Of a stretch of DNA of 64,000 bases, positions 25,701 to 36,218 are shown piece after piece. Origin of the DNA: Marsupella aquatica (Eukaryota; Marchantiophyta); NCBI GenBank assembly GCA_973895155.1, contig OZ316896.1, positions 682,001-746,000 on the forward strand. The letters are read 5' to 3'. The notes beneath the pieces were generated by a model. That model did not search any database. It had not been told where the DNA came from and was given only the letters and a program-made list of their open reading frames with translations. The translations under genes were made by a program, and so were the position numbers. Positions within the stretch are counted from its first letter, which is position 1; each line of letters starts with the position of its first letter.

Positions 25701-28270
25701 CTTTGTCGAACGCTGATGATCAAATTGCTGTTCGGACTCATTACACTGGAATAAATCTCCAAAGGTGTATCCAAGCTGCTGTTGAATGACTTAATCAACT
25801 GATTGTTCAAATAGTAATTCATCCCCCGGAAGTTAGTCATAGAGACATTGCTGTCCAGCTCCTGGAAGTAAGCAGCGACGTAAAGACCTTGGCCTTGTCC
25901 GGGGTTTAGCGGTCCTTCATACATGACCTCAAGAGAGCTGGGGTCGTGCCAGGCAGTCTGCATCACAATTTGTGGCGTTTGATCCTGGTCTTGTCGAGAC
26001 GAATTAGACGAGCCGGCAGGAATATTGGAGTTACTTAGTGCAAGGAAGTTCTCATTGTTACCGAATAAACTCCAGATCCGGTCGTATCTCCTGGGAATCT
26101 GTGATTGCAAAATTCGAACACCTATTCATGAGTGCAAGTAGCACGTAAGCAAAAGAGGGGAGAGATCGATACACCATCAACAGGCAGGGACATATATACA
26201 GATCTACCTGCATATATCCAGAAGGTCCGCGCGAAAAGGAACTGCATGTGAACACATCTACTCCAAATAACATCCCACTGTGATTTCGATGTGACAATGT
26301 ACACAGTCAAATCAAGAAGACACCGGAAACGAACTCAAATAGCTGGCCCAGAAATTGTGTAATTCGAGATACCTCCACAACTGGATGGGCCCCGTTTCAG
26401 GGGGTCCACAGTTAATTCTAGTCATGAAGTCGAGCCAATATGGTTTTCCTGGCCCTAACACGGCAGAGTACATGTCGGGTGCGAGCTGTCTAAGCTCCAA
26501 TGCGGATATAAACATTGGTCCGTGAATTCGTGTCAGGCATACATCTAAAGTGCTTCCGGGAACGGAATATATCATTTCGTAATTATCTGAAAAGTAACGT
26601 TTATCTGCACATAACCTTTCAATCAGTCAAAACCAACAACCCACATCCTCAGGTTCGGGATGCATTCCGATCGACCCTAGCTCGCTAGGAGAATTATACT
26701 TGCTAATCAAAGTCGTGAAACGTTTTCCACTTGAGGTTATAATATTCGAACAAAAAAATGGCAAGCAGTACATTTCGAAGCGAGCTCTAGATTTAACATG
26801 TCCTTTTCTTTCCCCAAACAAACCCCGATACAGGAGACCTTCCGACTCACAGCTTAGTTCGGAGTAAGAAGAAATGTATTTTCGGTGCTCACATTAGCGT
26901 TTGAGTATCCACAAGAGATATATCTGAGCACCTCATCAACCTCCGAAAGCTGGGACATGGACGGTACGATTGGAAACGATCGAGCAGGTTGGTACTTACC
27001 TTCGGTCCATTGCAAGTGCAGCCAATTGAGGTGGTCCACATACACTTCGAAAGCGCCAAAGCTACTATCACTTAAGTTCCCAAAGTAGAACGTTGCGCGT
27101 AAGAGATAAGTTGACCCAGTCTGCACAGGCAACGAATAGCAGTTTCTGCTGCGTGTACTATCGAAATATCTGAGCGTCGCTGCTTGATAACGGTTCACGA
27201 GGGAGTAACTATCATTTTTGACCAGGATATTTACATTCTTTCCCGCTGTCTTGCTGTAAGCAGCATCGATCTCCCAATGGATCCCAGTGTCATCTTTATA
27301 GGGAATATCACTTCCACAGTCAATACTCAAGAATCCTGCATAGAACGACAGAATTAAATTTATATCAAATTCTCATTGATGTGCAAAGAGAGCCCCTGGA
27401 ATTTACAGTATTTCATCAAGCTCCACGGGTGTTTGTGCACAAGTATGATACTCTTTTTTGGGTCGGACTGTGTACATATGCATGAACTTTAAAGCCGGGG
27501 AGCCTGTGACGTGGATATCGCCTTAGTTTCCGATCATATTTTAGCAGCAGCGAACAGGCTTCGAAGATCATTGACAAAACTCTGCCGCAATGGGAATGAC
27601 CACCTTCTCTGAGTTCTATTCTCGGTTCTAATCTCGCATAAAGCTTCGCATGTCATTTGTATGGCTCCTCTCTAGCTAGGATGCTCTAACAGAATTTTCA
27701 CATAACTTGTCCACCAGCAATTGCCTTCTCAACCCTTCATGAGAACCAATGCACCAGGTGGATCCAATCATGCATCCTCAAACCGATACGCCTGGTGGAT
27801 CCAATCATGCATCCTCAAACCGATACGCCTGGTGGATCCGATTATGCATCATCTTGAGAGAAAGCATGGTGCACTGGACTTGGAGTATCTTGTGACTTGG
27901 ACTTGGAGGATCTTTGAGTCACAGACAGCTACATATGCGGAGCTAGATGTGCGGAAGAAACACACGACATCTACACGTGCAGGAGCCTGTATCCCAAGTA
28001 CTTTGATTGAACGCCACTATTCTAGTGCTCAATCGAGGTTTCTTTTTGTTCACTGAAAGTCCGGAATAATAGCAATATATACCATGCCCACGTCTACGGA
28101 CATATGCAGCATCGGACAAATGTTTGCTCGGGTATGTGCGCTGTACCAAAGTACCTTGTGGATGGAGAAAACTCACCGTCTTGGCTTTTAACAGGAGAGA
28201 TGCAAGCAACACAAATGACCAGCAGAAACCAGAGCCAACGTGGGCATCTTCCTCCATCGAGAATCTCCAT
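19765..28270 (-). CDS. Malectin-like LRR receptor kinase, copy B (complete)
   Basis: Complete 15-exon receptor kinase: 28270-28177, 27335-27000, 26586-26373, 26090-25612, 25419-25293, 25068-24997, 23724-23650, 23200-23132, 22704-22421, 22028-21802, 21606-21480, 21300-21235, 20983-20794, 20626-20491, 20007-19765 (stop TAG). The spliced length is 2739 nt, giving 912 residues, usual for this family. Approximate residues: signal peptide 1-30; malectin-like 32-374; LRR N-cap with WIGDPC 375-417; three LRRs 417-489; Thr/Pro/Ser stalk 500-540; TM 542-564; kinase from about 605, with GEGSFG near 622, Lys 643, HRD Asp 740 and DFG Asp 758. It is an RD kinase with all catalytic residues present, so probably active. 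Two differences from copy A stand out. The stalk is 16 residues longer. Exon 4 lacks four bases near its start and stays in frame only if the next AG, eight bases downstream, is the acceptor. Confidence 0.92.
22573..22630. repeat. In-frame Ser/Thr/Pro repeat in receptor copy B stalk
   Basis: On the plus strand this reads as alternating GGAAGTG and GGGGGTG hexamer-like units. On the coding strand it encodes repeated Thr-Ser-Thr-Pro. It lies in the exon at 22704-22421, just outside the membrane segment. Copy A has only a short version (around 2560-2600), so copy B's stalk is 16 residues longer, with 48 extra bases and the frame kept. Confidence 0.85.
23313..23403. mobile_element. Short retroposon-like insertion with 16-bp target duplication
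   Basis: The 16-mer TAAATCCTTGGATTTT occurs at 23313-23328 and again at 23388-23403, bracketing 59 bp of extra sequence. Copy A has a single near-identical site (around 3229-3244). A long target duplication of this size is typical of LINE/SINE-style target-primed insertion. The insert ends in a small GGGGGCC...GGCCGGGGG hairpin-like stretch. It sits in the intron between the LRR2 and LRR3 exons of receptor copy B. Confidence 0.7.
27751..27850. repeat. 37-bp minisatellite in intron 1 of copy B
   Basis: The unit contains GCCTGGTGGATCCAATCATG followed by CATCCTCAAACCGATAC. About three units are present here but only two at the equivalent place in copy A (around 8113-8175). The last unit reads GATTATGCATC in both copies, so the array grew from within. 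It lies in the intron between the signal-peptide exon and the first malectin exon. Confidence 0.75.
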
Positions 28271-30465
28271 GATCACCGTACAATCTTGCCTCACGACGCG
28301 GGGCTATTGGTCCAATCGACCAAGTCTGTCATCTCGCCTTGGTCTCCATGGATTCAATTCTGCTGTTCTACAGGAGTTCTATAAAGTCTCCGATTGAGAC
28401 GACGTCTTTCCCAACAGGCAGTGCCAACTGCTATGTCTTAAACTGACTCAGGACGATGTTCCGCCAAGCAAACCTGCTCTGGTCAATCCACTAGCTCCAG
28501 GCTCACACTTCCTATCTCACACTTTCTATCAGCAGACTATCCAACCCGTATCCATAATTCAAACTGCAATCCAATCTTGACGCTCTGAAAGCAACCTTTC
28601 TTTCCTATTTAAGGTTGCAAGTTCCGGAGCAAATCTGTGATCAGCAGACCATCCATAACCGTATATATCGAGAATGTATTCGCATTGGAATCCAATCTTC
28701 GAGATCTGGGTGCTCTTCTTTTTTCTAATCAAACTTTGCAAGTTGCAGAGCAGAGACGTTTACTCAACTAGGTCCTAGGGAGACGGAACGCGCGAGACCA
28801 CGGATCCTTCGGTGAAAGGTCCAAACTCCAAACCTCAAAAGTCAGCCTAGCCATGTAAATTTCTGACGAAGAACAACACTTATTATTTGCGTCAGACTGA
28901 CGCATTTATGGCTCTAGAATGAAGACGTCTATTCTGGAATTGAATATTCTATCAAAGCTTCAACCGAATCAACCGAGCCGTTTTCGAAAGCGATCATCAA
29001 TTATACTGTAAACTAAACAACTCCTCCTGTCAGTTGCTCTTATAGTCTTATTGCTGTCCAGAGAATGACCATGCAAGGATCGAATGTCTTCACGAGTTCA
29101 CGGGGACCTGGCGAGTGGCGACATTGGCGACATTGGGCATCCCACTACTAATTAATAAGATGCACAGTCAGGTACGGAGTTCCCACTGTACTGCTTTGAA
29201 TAAATCAATTTATGTCATTTTTGTAGATAAGGGGCTTCACAAGGAGCCACACTGCCAGAGGGACAGAAGTATATTAAGTGGACCATGTCTAGATGGATGA
29301 AAGACTAGAGCACAAGTTTATGAGCTATATGCTTGTGAGGGACCCTTGCAGTGAGGTATATGCTTGATGATACCTTGCCAAAATAGATGTACTTGACAGG
29401 CCCCAACCAACTCAGAACACAACATCATGGCCAGGCTTGTATTCTAATTGTGGGCCATGCGCACTCTATTTAAATATATAGTTCACCTGGGCATTATATT
29501 CGAGTTTGACTATGTGTTTTCATTTTTTTATGTTCATTGTATTCAATTATTGATGAGCGTTTGAATATTAGCATTGGTATATGATTCTTGAACACAAGGT
29601 CCGGGCACGTTGTTAAAACTATGTTGTGTTTGAAGAAAAAATACTTTTCATATGGAGATCTAAAAAATTCCATTTTTGAACATGCAACAACCGAACACTG
29701 TGTTTGGGGGAAGATGGGAGGCCCCCCACACAAATCTCTGCCAATAATCACACATCAAAATGTGGTAATATATAGTGTGTATTCATAGATTTAAAGAAAA
29801 GTAAGAACAACAGTTATCATAGTATGGAGCGTCACACACTGTATATGTCATATTTTTGATGTGCAGTTTCCAAGACCTGACAAATTTTGTTACAAACTAG
29901 GCCCACAACATAGTTTCCATACACATGGTTCTTATGTGGTGCCTAAATGCATGGTAAGCCGTACATTTCCTATTGCAATCCATCGCACTTCGCGTCATAG
30001 TCCACTACGTGTACGTTTATGTTTGAAGACATAATGGATTATGTCTTCACATGATTACAGAATTTTAGAGGATCCATCACTACATGATAGCGGGTTTGTA
30101 CAACATTTAGTCTAGTTCTTGCAGCTAACAAAATGTCCCTGTTGGTATCTTAATTTGTTTCACACTTAGACAATTTTTAAAAGTTGCAACAAATGAAAAC
30201 ACCCAACTGAAGAGTAAAAGATACTTAGTTGGTTCCTTCCATACTTAGACAATTTTGGGGTCTAGATGTGAGCAGACTTTGTTCCACACTTCGGTAATTT
30301 TTTAACGTTGTAATAGGGACCAATGGCCAAAAGTAGAGGACTCATTCCATAACTAGACAAGAGAACAAAGAAAACATCAATTGAAAACATCATGCAAACC
30401 ATGTGCATAGGTTGCGTGACGGACAGAATGGTAGAAATTCAAACTTGAAGACATGAACAATTATT
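28271..30465. promoter_or_regulatory. 5' flank of receptor copy B and further intergenic sequence
   Basis: No gene is recognised. The first 800 bp align with the upstream flank of copy A and should carry the promoter of copy B. From 29090 to 30465 homology to unit A is patchy (29170-29310 and 29740-29825). A small palindromic phrase around 30025-30055 (GAAGACATAATGGATTATG) resembles the inner ends of the foldback element of unit A and may be a remnant. The core promoter could not be placed. Confidence 0.4.
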
Positions 30466-30806
30466 TGTTAGAATTAACTCTTAGATCTAGAGTTACAACT
30501 GTATTGCAGTTAAGGCTAACCTTAGTTGCAGACTAGGTTAGGTTAGGCTGCACACACACCATACCCAAGCGGTGTTTGCTTGGATAGTGGAAACTCAGGC
30601 TCATTGTTATAGAGCCAGTTGAGAGATAAAGAGAGCTTATGTTGTGTATGTTTGGTATGGTCGATCGGCCTAGAGTGCAGTAAAGCTCTTGTGTGTTCTC
30701 GAGGACGTAGCCTCATGTGGAGGTGAACCACGTGTCTTTCTGTGTCGACTACTTGATCGTTGAATGGTTATGGGCATGTTGTTGTGAATGTCGTCAATGC
30801 GCAACA
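30466..30806 (+). mobile_element. Solo LTR of a Ty1/copia-type retrotransposon
   Basis: A 341-bp segment begins TGTTAGAATTAACTC and ends GCGCAACA, with TG...CA termini and TGTT/AACA inverted ends. The 3' part reads GAGGACGTAGCCTCATGTGG, then AGGTGAACCACGTGTCTTTC, which closely resembles the conserved end region of plant copia LTRs (recalled family knowledge). No internal domain or partner LTR is present, so it is a solo LTR. The flanks share TATT only, so the target duplication is imperfect. Unit A lacks it at the matching place (near 13880). Confidence 0.75.
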
Positions 30807-30935
30807 TATTTTGCCATTTGAATAAATATTGCAAAATCCCCCAAAACAATGAGTGAATCATGTGAGTCAAAGAACTAATAAATTCAAACAACTTTGAAGT
30901 GGAAGCATGAAAAAATTTACCTTTTTAATTGAATA

Positions 30936-31262
30936 TAGTTAACTCTATGTAAGTGCGCACTCTCAGGAAGACTGATTTGGCATGCACTAAACCAGGTGTT
31001 GCAGTCCTTGATAAGTGCACCCCCCTAAAAAGTGCACTTATTGAGAAGTGCAATTGTTTTAGAATCCTTTGTTAAATTTAGAGCCCCTTTGTTTGTCATT
31101 TAGTCTAGTTCTTTGTATCCCTCCCATAACTATGTGCCAACCCTCCTCAAGTGCATTCTATACTTAGTAAGGATGGGCATGCATTTATCCATAAATGCAA
31201 TAAATTTCATGATTTATGCATTTAACAATATGAGCATAGAGACACTTATCAAGGGTAAGTCC
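30936..31262. mobile_element. Decayed copy of the pogo/Tigger-type MITE
   Basis: Collinear with 13998-14340 of unit A, including TAGTTAACTC at the left end, GGCATGCACTAAACCAGGTG and CACTTATCAAGGGTAAG. The left end has substitutions and the right terminal repeat is missing, replaced by a short direct repeat of ACCTGAAGACCCTTACGTGC (near 31268 and 31291). Confidence 0.65.
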
Positions 31263-31654
31263 ACGTACCTGAAGACCCTTACGTGCAATACCTGAAGACC
31301 CTTACGTGCAGTTGGAACGATGGGAGTTTAACAAAAACCCTTGCACTTATCAAGGGTAAGCACAAGTGCACACATGGCAAAAATCATTTTGCTAGACTTT
31401 CCGCTACAGGAGCTGAAGAACGATGACAAGTACGATGGAAGGTTCAGGATTGCTCCACGGAGAATATGACTTTCCAGCCAGGAATACCAAACCAAGAGAC
31501 ATGGTCCCAAAGGCAAAAGAACCCAATAAAGGGGGGGAAGGGAAAGACCTGAAGAAGACCAAAGAGGCCCAACAAATCAATCACTATCCCACAAAACCCA
31601 AAAGACTAAGAAGCAAACAACAACCTAAAGAACCCTACTGGGCAATAAAGTGAA

Positions 31655-31830
31655 AAGTCAGGTAGAGTTCTGGAGCAAAACCCACAGGAGAGTCACTTAG
31701 GGGAGCTGGAGAGTCACATAGGGGAGCTGGAGAGTCACATAGGGGAGTTGGAGAGTCACTGAGAGGAGCCTGGTAGAGCTCTGGAATAAGCAAACCCCAT
31801 AGGAGAGTCACTTAGGCATTAGAAACCGAA
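31655..31830. repeat. Short tandem repeat built on GGAGAGTCAC
   Basis: The unit GGAGAGTCACATAGGGGAGC, with variants, occurs about five times. It is interspersed with two copies of a longer phrase containing GGTAGAGCTCTGGAATAAGC. The terminal 60 bp (31745-31807) occur again, in the same orientation, at 54224-54287, on the far side of the transposon-like cluster. Confidence 0.7.
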
Positions 31831-34168
31831 TGGGCATAAAATAAGGCCCTTAAGCCTTTGTAAAGGGCACCTGCCCAGATTTCTCCTTAATCTGCCCGAA
31901 AAACATTTGACGGATGAGATTAATTGCATCTAAGGTATCGTGAAAGGAATTGGCAAGCAGTTCTCTAAAGAAAGTTGGGATCTCTTTTGATTGTGGCGTA
32001 AGTACAGTACGTGTATGTACGTACGTAGATGTTGACAGGAATGCGGATCGTGAATGAGCCGACTCTGTCACTCCCTTTCCAAAGGAAACAGTCAAAATTG
32101 CATCTCGCGGGAGTGTTGCTGGCTTGCATGGAACTGACTTTTTGCGGGAGGAATGCCGAGGCATAGTGAATCATTTTTGAACCTTTCTCTCAACTGAATT
32201 GGATTTGAAGTGTTTGGTCAAATCCAATACCTTCCAAAGACAATCCGCGGGAGTGAAACTGAGGAGCGATGAGTAGAGTGTGCATCAAAAAGTAGAATTG
32301 AGTTGAATAGTGGAACATTGGAATGGTGAATTGAGCAGAGCGGTGCGATGGCGTCCCGATGGGCAGGAGGAATGTTGACAATGCCATACTGTGCAGCCAA
32401 AATGTATAAGATTGGGCAATTCTGCCCCGTGGGATTGTCATGGTTTTTGAGCTTTGTGAGTTTAGAAATAGACTAAATAGCTCCACAATTCAAGCATCGT
32501 TATGTGGTAGAGTTAGCGTCGACTTCAGGCCTTGCCAGTGCCATCAAATTGGAAGAGGAATAGTCTATTTTCCTGCTTTCAATTCACTCGCGACAGCAGC
32601 AATAGCTACGGGGAAGTGACTCGAGCGCAAACAAATTGTGGATGCGAAGATTAATTGAGCTTCCACTCGTGATCTTTCCATGCAAAGATTCAATAGCGAG
32701 GAGTGTGCACTATCGGGTAGCAAATTGCGAGGATCGGAGAAGCTGGGACCAGGATAAGATTCGCGCTGAGCCTTGGCCAAGAGTGAGCAGTGTTTGCACT
32801 GCCGGGTAGCAAATTTTAAGGATCAGCCACAAGCCTTTGTCGGCTTGCTGTGCAATTTTTTGCCTCTATTTACTTCTGTGGGCCAGGCGATAGATCAGGC
32901 GATTCTGAATTGTTGAGGTACGAGAATTGTCCAATTGTTTAATTTGTAGAAAGTGTTCTTGCACTTTTGGTTCTACACTGTGGTCATGTTCTCGTCATGC
33001 TGTGCTGTGTACAACTACATTGTCATGCTTTTCTCCTATTTGTGATGACCTGTAGCAGGGAATTTGTCGCTTGTGCTGCACGAGGTCTCCCAAGTTTAAG
33101 CCACGGACCATACTCGTCCAACGAGTCATCACATTTACAGGTATCCAATCTTGCCAATCATGCGGTTGTGCCCGGTTGCGTCTTTGACCAGGTTCAAGAA
33201 TTCTCTGCTTAGGTATGAAATTTGCTTTTCAGTGGATCCCTGATTTGCTCCGCTGATGAAACGAGGCCCAGCCTTTGCTTAGAGATCTAACCGGTGTGTA
33301 GGGGAGCAAGTTGGTGCAGCTGTCGGCCCTGAAGCAAATAGAGAGGAGACGGAGAAGCCTTTTGCACTTTTACTAAGAAAACATACAAAGCAGTGAGTGC
33401 GCATCCGAACTTCTGCTCAATTTGTTCCTACTTACTGAAAATTGTTTGGTTTAGTGTCGGCATTTACTGTACACAGGCTCCTGGTCTGCTACTGATGTCT
33501 GCTCTATGAATCTATGATACGCATCAGAATAATGGATGTCAGGCTAATGCATTTTTGTTTTTGAAATTTACAGGCCAGTAGCTGAGTAGCGATCCACGTC
33601 GAGTTAAGCTAAAGCTTGTGAGATTTTTACTGACCATTCTAAGTGAGTTGAGAGACAGAACTAGTGGCGACAAGTGGGAATGCAAACACTCCCGCATGGT
33701 TGCTCCTTGTTTTGTCACTCAACAAGCTTCCAATTACTACTCAGTCTCGTGCAAAACCCCTGTATTCATCATGGTTGCCATAAGGCCAATTTACATGGAG
33801 AGTTTCTATCCTGAGAATGCGACTATAGATACCCTATTTAACTTGGTCCCCTTAGTGGATAATTGATAACTCTTTTTAAACTCATGTTTACAGGAGTGTG
33901 TTTGGGAAGCCAACAATACCCGAATTGGTCTGCTTACACATATATTTGGACATTTCTTGAGGTTAGTGTAGACATAAAACCTAAGTAAAACCCCTGCTTT
34001 GCTAATTTATCGATTGAATGTGTCTAAACCTATATAATCCTTAATTGACTTGACTAGCCTAATGGCATGGTTTTTGTTTATGAGGGTACTAATACATTCT
34101 CATCAGAGTTTAATTCCTAGTACTGTTAATTTGATTTTTTAAAATTTGAAGTGAATGCTTAGGACCAG
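31830..34168. other. Upstream region of the accessory cluster
   Basis: No complete gene is seen. A phrase with CGGGTAGCAAATT and AGGATC is duplicated about 100 bp apart (near 32714 and 32805). A short coding relic lies at 33214-33270. The last part should contain the promoter and 5' UTR of the pseudokinase gene starting at 34169. A reading frame at 33618-33866 has no recognisable motif. Possible acceptors (CAG) precede several open stretches, so untranslated or small coding exons cannot be ruled out. Confidence 0.35.
33214..33270 (+). pseudogene. Relic of the N-terminus of the coiled-coil/transposase-like gene
   Basis: This reads YEICFSVDP, stop, FAPLMKRGP and matches YEIHFSVDPKFAPLIKRGL of the gene starting at 36219 (nucleotides about 36262-36315). 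An in-frame TGA at 33241-33243 and the lack of flanking similarity show a broken fragment. It lies about 1 kb upstream of the pseudokinase, 3 kb before the full copy. Confidence 0.7.
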
Positions 34169-35851
34169 ATGTCAACTCCAGACCAAGCAAAAGACGCACC
34201 AGATGGGCACGGCTCAGAGGAGGTTCCAGCTATCATTGTTGGTGAACGTAGCATTCCAGGGAAAAATAAAAAGAGAAAGTCTCACTTGTCTAAGCCTGAT
34301 ATTGCTAAGAAGCAAAGACTAAATGGGGCCATTAGACATAAGTGGATGGCAACTTGGTACCTTAACCTTGTTAACATCAGCATGGTAGAAGATGAATATA
34401 GCACACCTGGAACTCCTTATGGCCTTCACATGTTTGTCCAATTTCTGTTTGAAATTGGAAAGGAGGCAATATCCGAATTCTTAGCAGATTTGATAGCCTC
34501 CGAAGGTAATATAGACAAAGCCAGCAAAGAGGACAACGCCTTGTTGGAGATGTGCAAGCAAGGTGCTTTGAATTGGAAACGCGAGTGGGCCCTTTGGTTG
34601 GATTCTGCAGAGAAGAAGGAGTGGATTACTACGGAGGAGGGGGCATTAGTGTGGGGGGTGTTCACAACTGATGAGGCTTTCCTGACCAACCGCAACACTC
34701 TAGCTGAGGAGATAGAAGGGTGGTTCAATGCATCAAGTGGGTCTACAGGAAGAGTGGTGACCCAAAGACAGGTTGATGAGCCCATTACAGACCCCTCCCT
34801 TACTTGTATCTCATTGAAGGACCTATACTCTCCTTGGGATGATAGTTCACATATTTGCAGTGATTCTCAACATGATTATCACCTTGTCCGTTTTGTTGGG
34901 GTGCATCTTGTTAACTTATTTGGAGCATCCATGGTGTATGTGGCCAAACGCTTTAAGAGAGTTAACTATGAACGCCATATCTTGCCTCAACACCGCATGT
35001 TTTCAGAAATGCAGGTTTGTGGGGTAAGGATGTGTGGATTAGTTAACCCTGTAGCCATGATAAATGATTATGAGTGTCCAACACTCATTTTTCCATACTG
35101 GAATGGAGGGACATTGGAAGACATGTTGGGCCACTTGAGGGAATTTCAAAACAACCGAATGTTGAGATTCAATGAGGCACCAGAGCAAAGATTGGCCATT
35201 TTTATGGACAGTTGCTTAGAGATTTCCCTTGCCCTTTTAGAGACACTCCGATGTATGCATTCAAAGGGGTGGCTTCACAATAGCCTGCATGCTAGAAACA
35301 TCCTTTTACATTTTCCAACATGGCAATGGACTAAAAAGGGAGAGCAAAAAGTGACTGGGACCACTGATCTTGTGTTTGTTGGCATCTCAAACTTTGGAAG
35401 ATGTTGCAAAGTCACGGGAACAAAAGAGGACTGGGCTCCCAAGTTTGGAGAATGGAATTGGGAAATCAACCCAGTTGGCCCCCCTCGTCACATAGCCCCT
35501 GAGTTGTATATGGGGGAGAACAACCGACTTTCTCCCTCTGACGGGTCAAGATTTTACACTGAGCTCACTGATGTCTATGCTCTTGGCACCTCAATTAGAG
35601 GGATGTGCAAAAACTACTTTGAAGGTTGGGAAAGGGTGCATTACATTGGTTGGCATGATAGATTGGATCATACACAGGCCTTTAGAGATAAGAAGGGAGT
35701 GGCAAGTAGGTTAGTGCATCTTTTACACCGTTTGGCACATCCAGACATGAAGATTCGGAAAACAGCAAAGACTAATGCAAGGCAATGGAAAGAGGATCTG
35801 GGTGTGAACTCTAGAAATGTGTATAGGCCATTGGCTGGATGGTTTACTTAG
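34169..35851 (+). CDS. Pseudokinase-domain protein, 560 aa
   Basis: A single uninterrupted frame of 560 codons from ATG to TAG. The N-terminal part (to about residue 230) is Lys-rich at first (KKRKSHLSKPD, a possible nuclear signal) and then has no family I recognise. The C-terminal half is protein-kinase-like: a Lys in VYVAKRF near 260, a hinge-like stretch PYWNGGTLEDML, MHSKGWLHNSLHARNILL near 360-380, SNFG near 407-410 in the DFG place, and HIAPELY near 441. The catalytic Asp of HRD is replaced (HNSLHARN) and the DFG Asp is Ser or Asn, so it should not phosphorylate in the usual way. It precedes the transposase-like gene on the same strand by 370 bp, which suggests membership of one mobile unit. 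Its exact role is unknown; a host-derived regulatory or scaffold protein is possible. Confidence 0.75.
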   Translation: MSTPDQAKDAPDGHGSEEVPAIIVGERSIPGKNKKRKSHLSKPDIAKKQRLNGAIRHKWMATWYLNLVNISMVEDEYSTPGTPYGLHMFVQFLFEIGKEAISEFLADLIASEGNIDKASKEDNALLEMCKQGALNWKREWALWLDSAEKKEWITTEEGALVWGVFTTDEAFLTNRNTLAEEIEGWFNASSGSTGRVVTQRQVDEPITDPSLTCISLKDLYSPWDDSSHICSDSQHDYHLVRFVGVHLVNLFGASMVYVAKRFKRVNYERHILPQHRMFSEMQVCGVRMCGLVNPVAMINDYECPTLIFPYWNGGTLEDMLGHLREFQNNRMLRFNEAPEQRLAIFMDSCLEISLALLETLRCMHSKGWLHNSLHARNILLHFPTWQWTKKGEQKVTGTTDLVFVGISNFGRCCKVTGTKEDWAPKFGEWNWEINPVGPPRHIAPELYMGENNRLSPSDGSRFYTELTDVYALGTSIRGMCKNYFEGWERVHYIGWHDRLDHTQAFRDKKGVASRLVHLLHRLAHPDMKIRKTAKTNARQWKEDLGVNSRNVYRPLAGWFT

Positions 35852-36218
35852 GTGATAGACTCGTACATTCTAGGTGGCTTAATTTGGACAGGATAGGCTG
35901 TTTTATCGGCAATGGATGTGGCCGACAAAAAGTTACTTTGTCTATCATTATACATTAATGAAGTATATTTCATTGTTGACCACCTATTGCAAAAGCTGGT
36001 GAAAGGACAATTGCCGGCATGCCAGTTTTGTATTATTAAGGATTTTTGCCTTAAGGCACAAATGTTCCATGCCAATGTTGTATGTTTGGGGTGCATGTAT
36101 GGGTGGCTTGATCAACTGATGAGGGTGATTATTTTAACTGCCAATATGAGTTTTATTTCTGAGTATGAGCTTGCCCTATGGCTAATGAAGATATGTTTAT
36201 TGTACTCTCTTATACAGA

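Larger units (their letters stand above)
19765..31432. repeat. Segmental duplication, unit B
   Basis: Second unit of the tandem duplication, holding the complete receptor gene and its upstream flank. The last recognisable match to unit A is the stretch reading CTAGACTTTCCGCTACA at about 31392, equivalent to 17341. The breakpoint is near 31432. Its left border cannot be set because the matching part of unit A is off the window. Insertions specific to this unit include a solo LTR (30466-30806) and a short retroposon-like insert (23329-23387). Confidence 0.8.

Noticed and set aside
26032-26110. Receptor copy B as a frameshifted pseudogene
   Set aside because: The four-base loss lies next to an AG that keeps the frame. 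All fifteen exons then add to 2739 nt with no internal stop.
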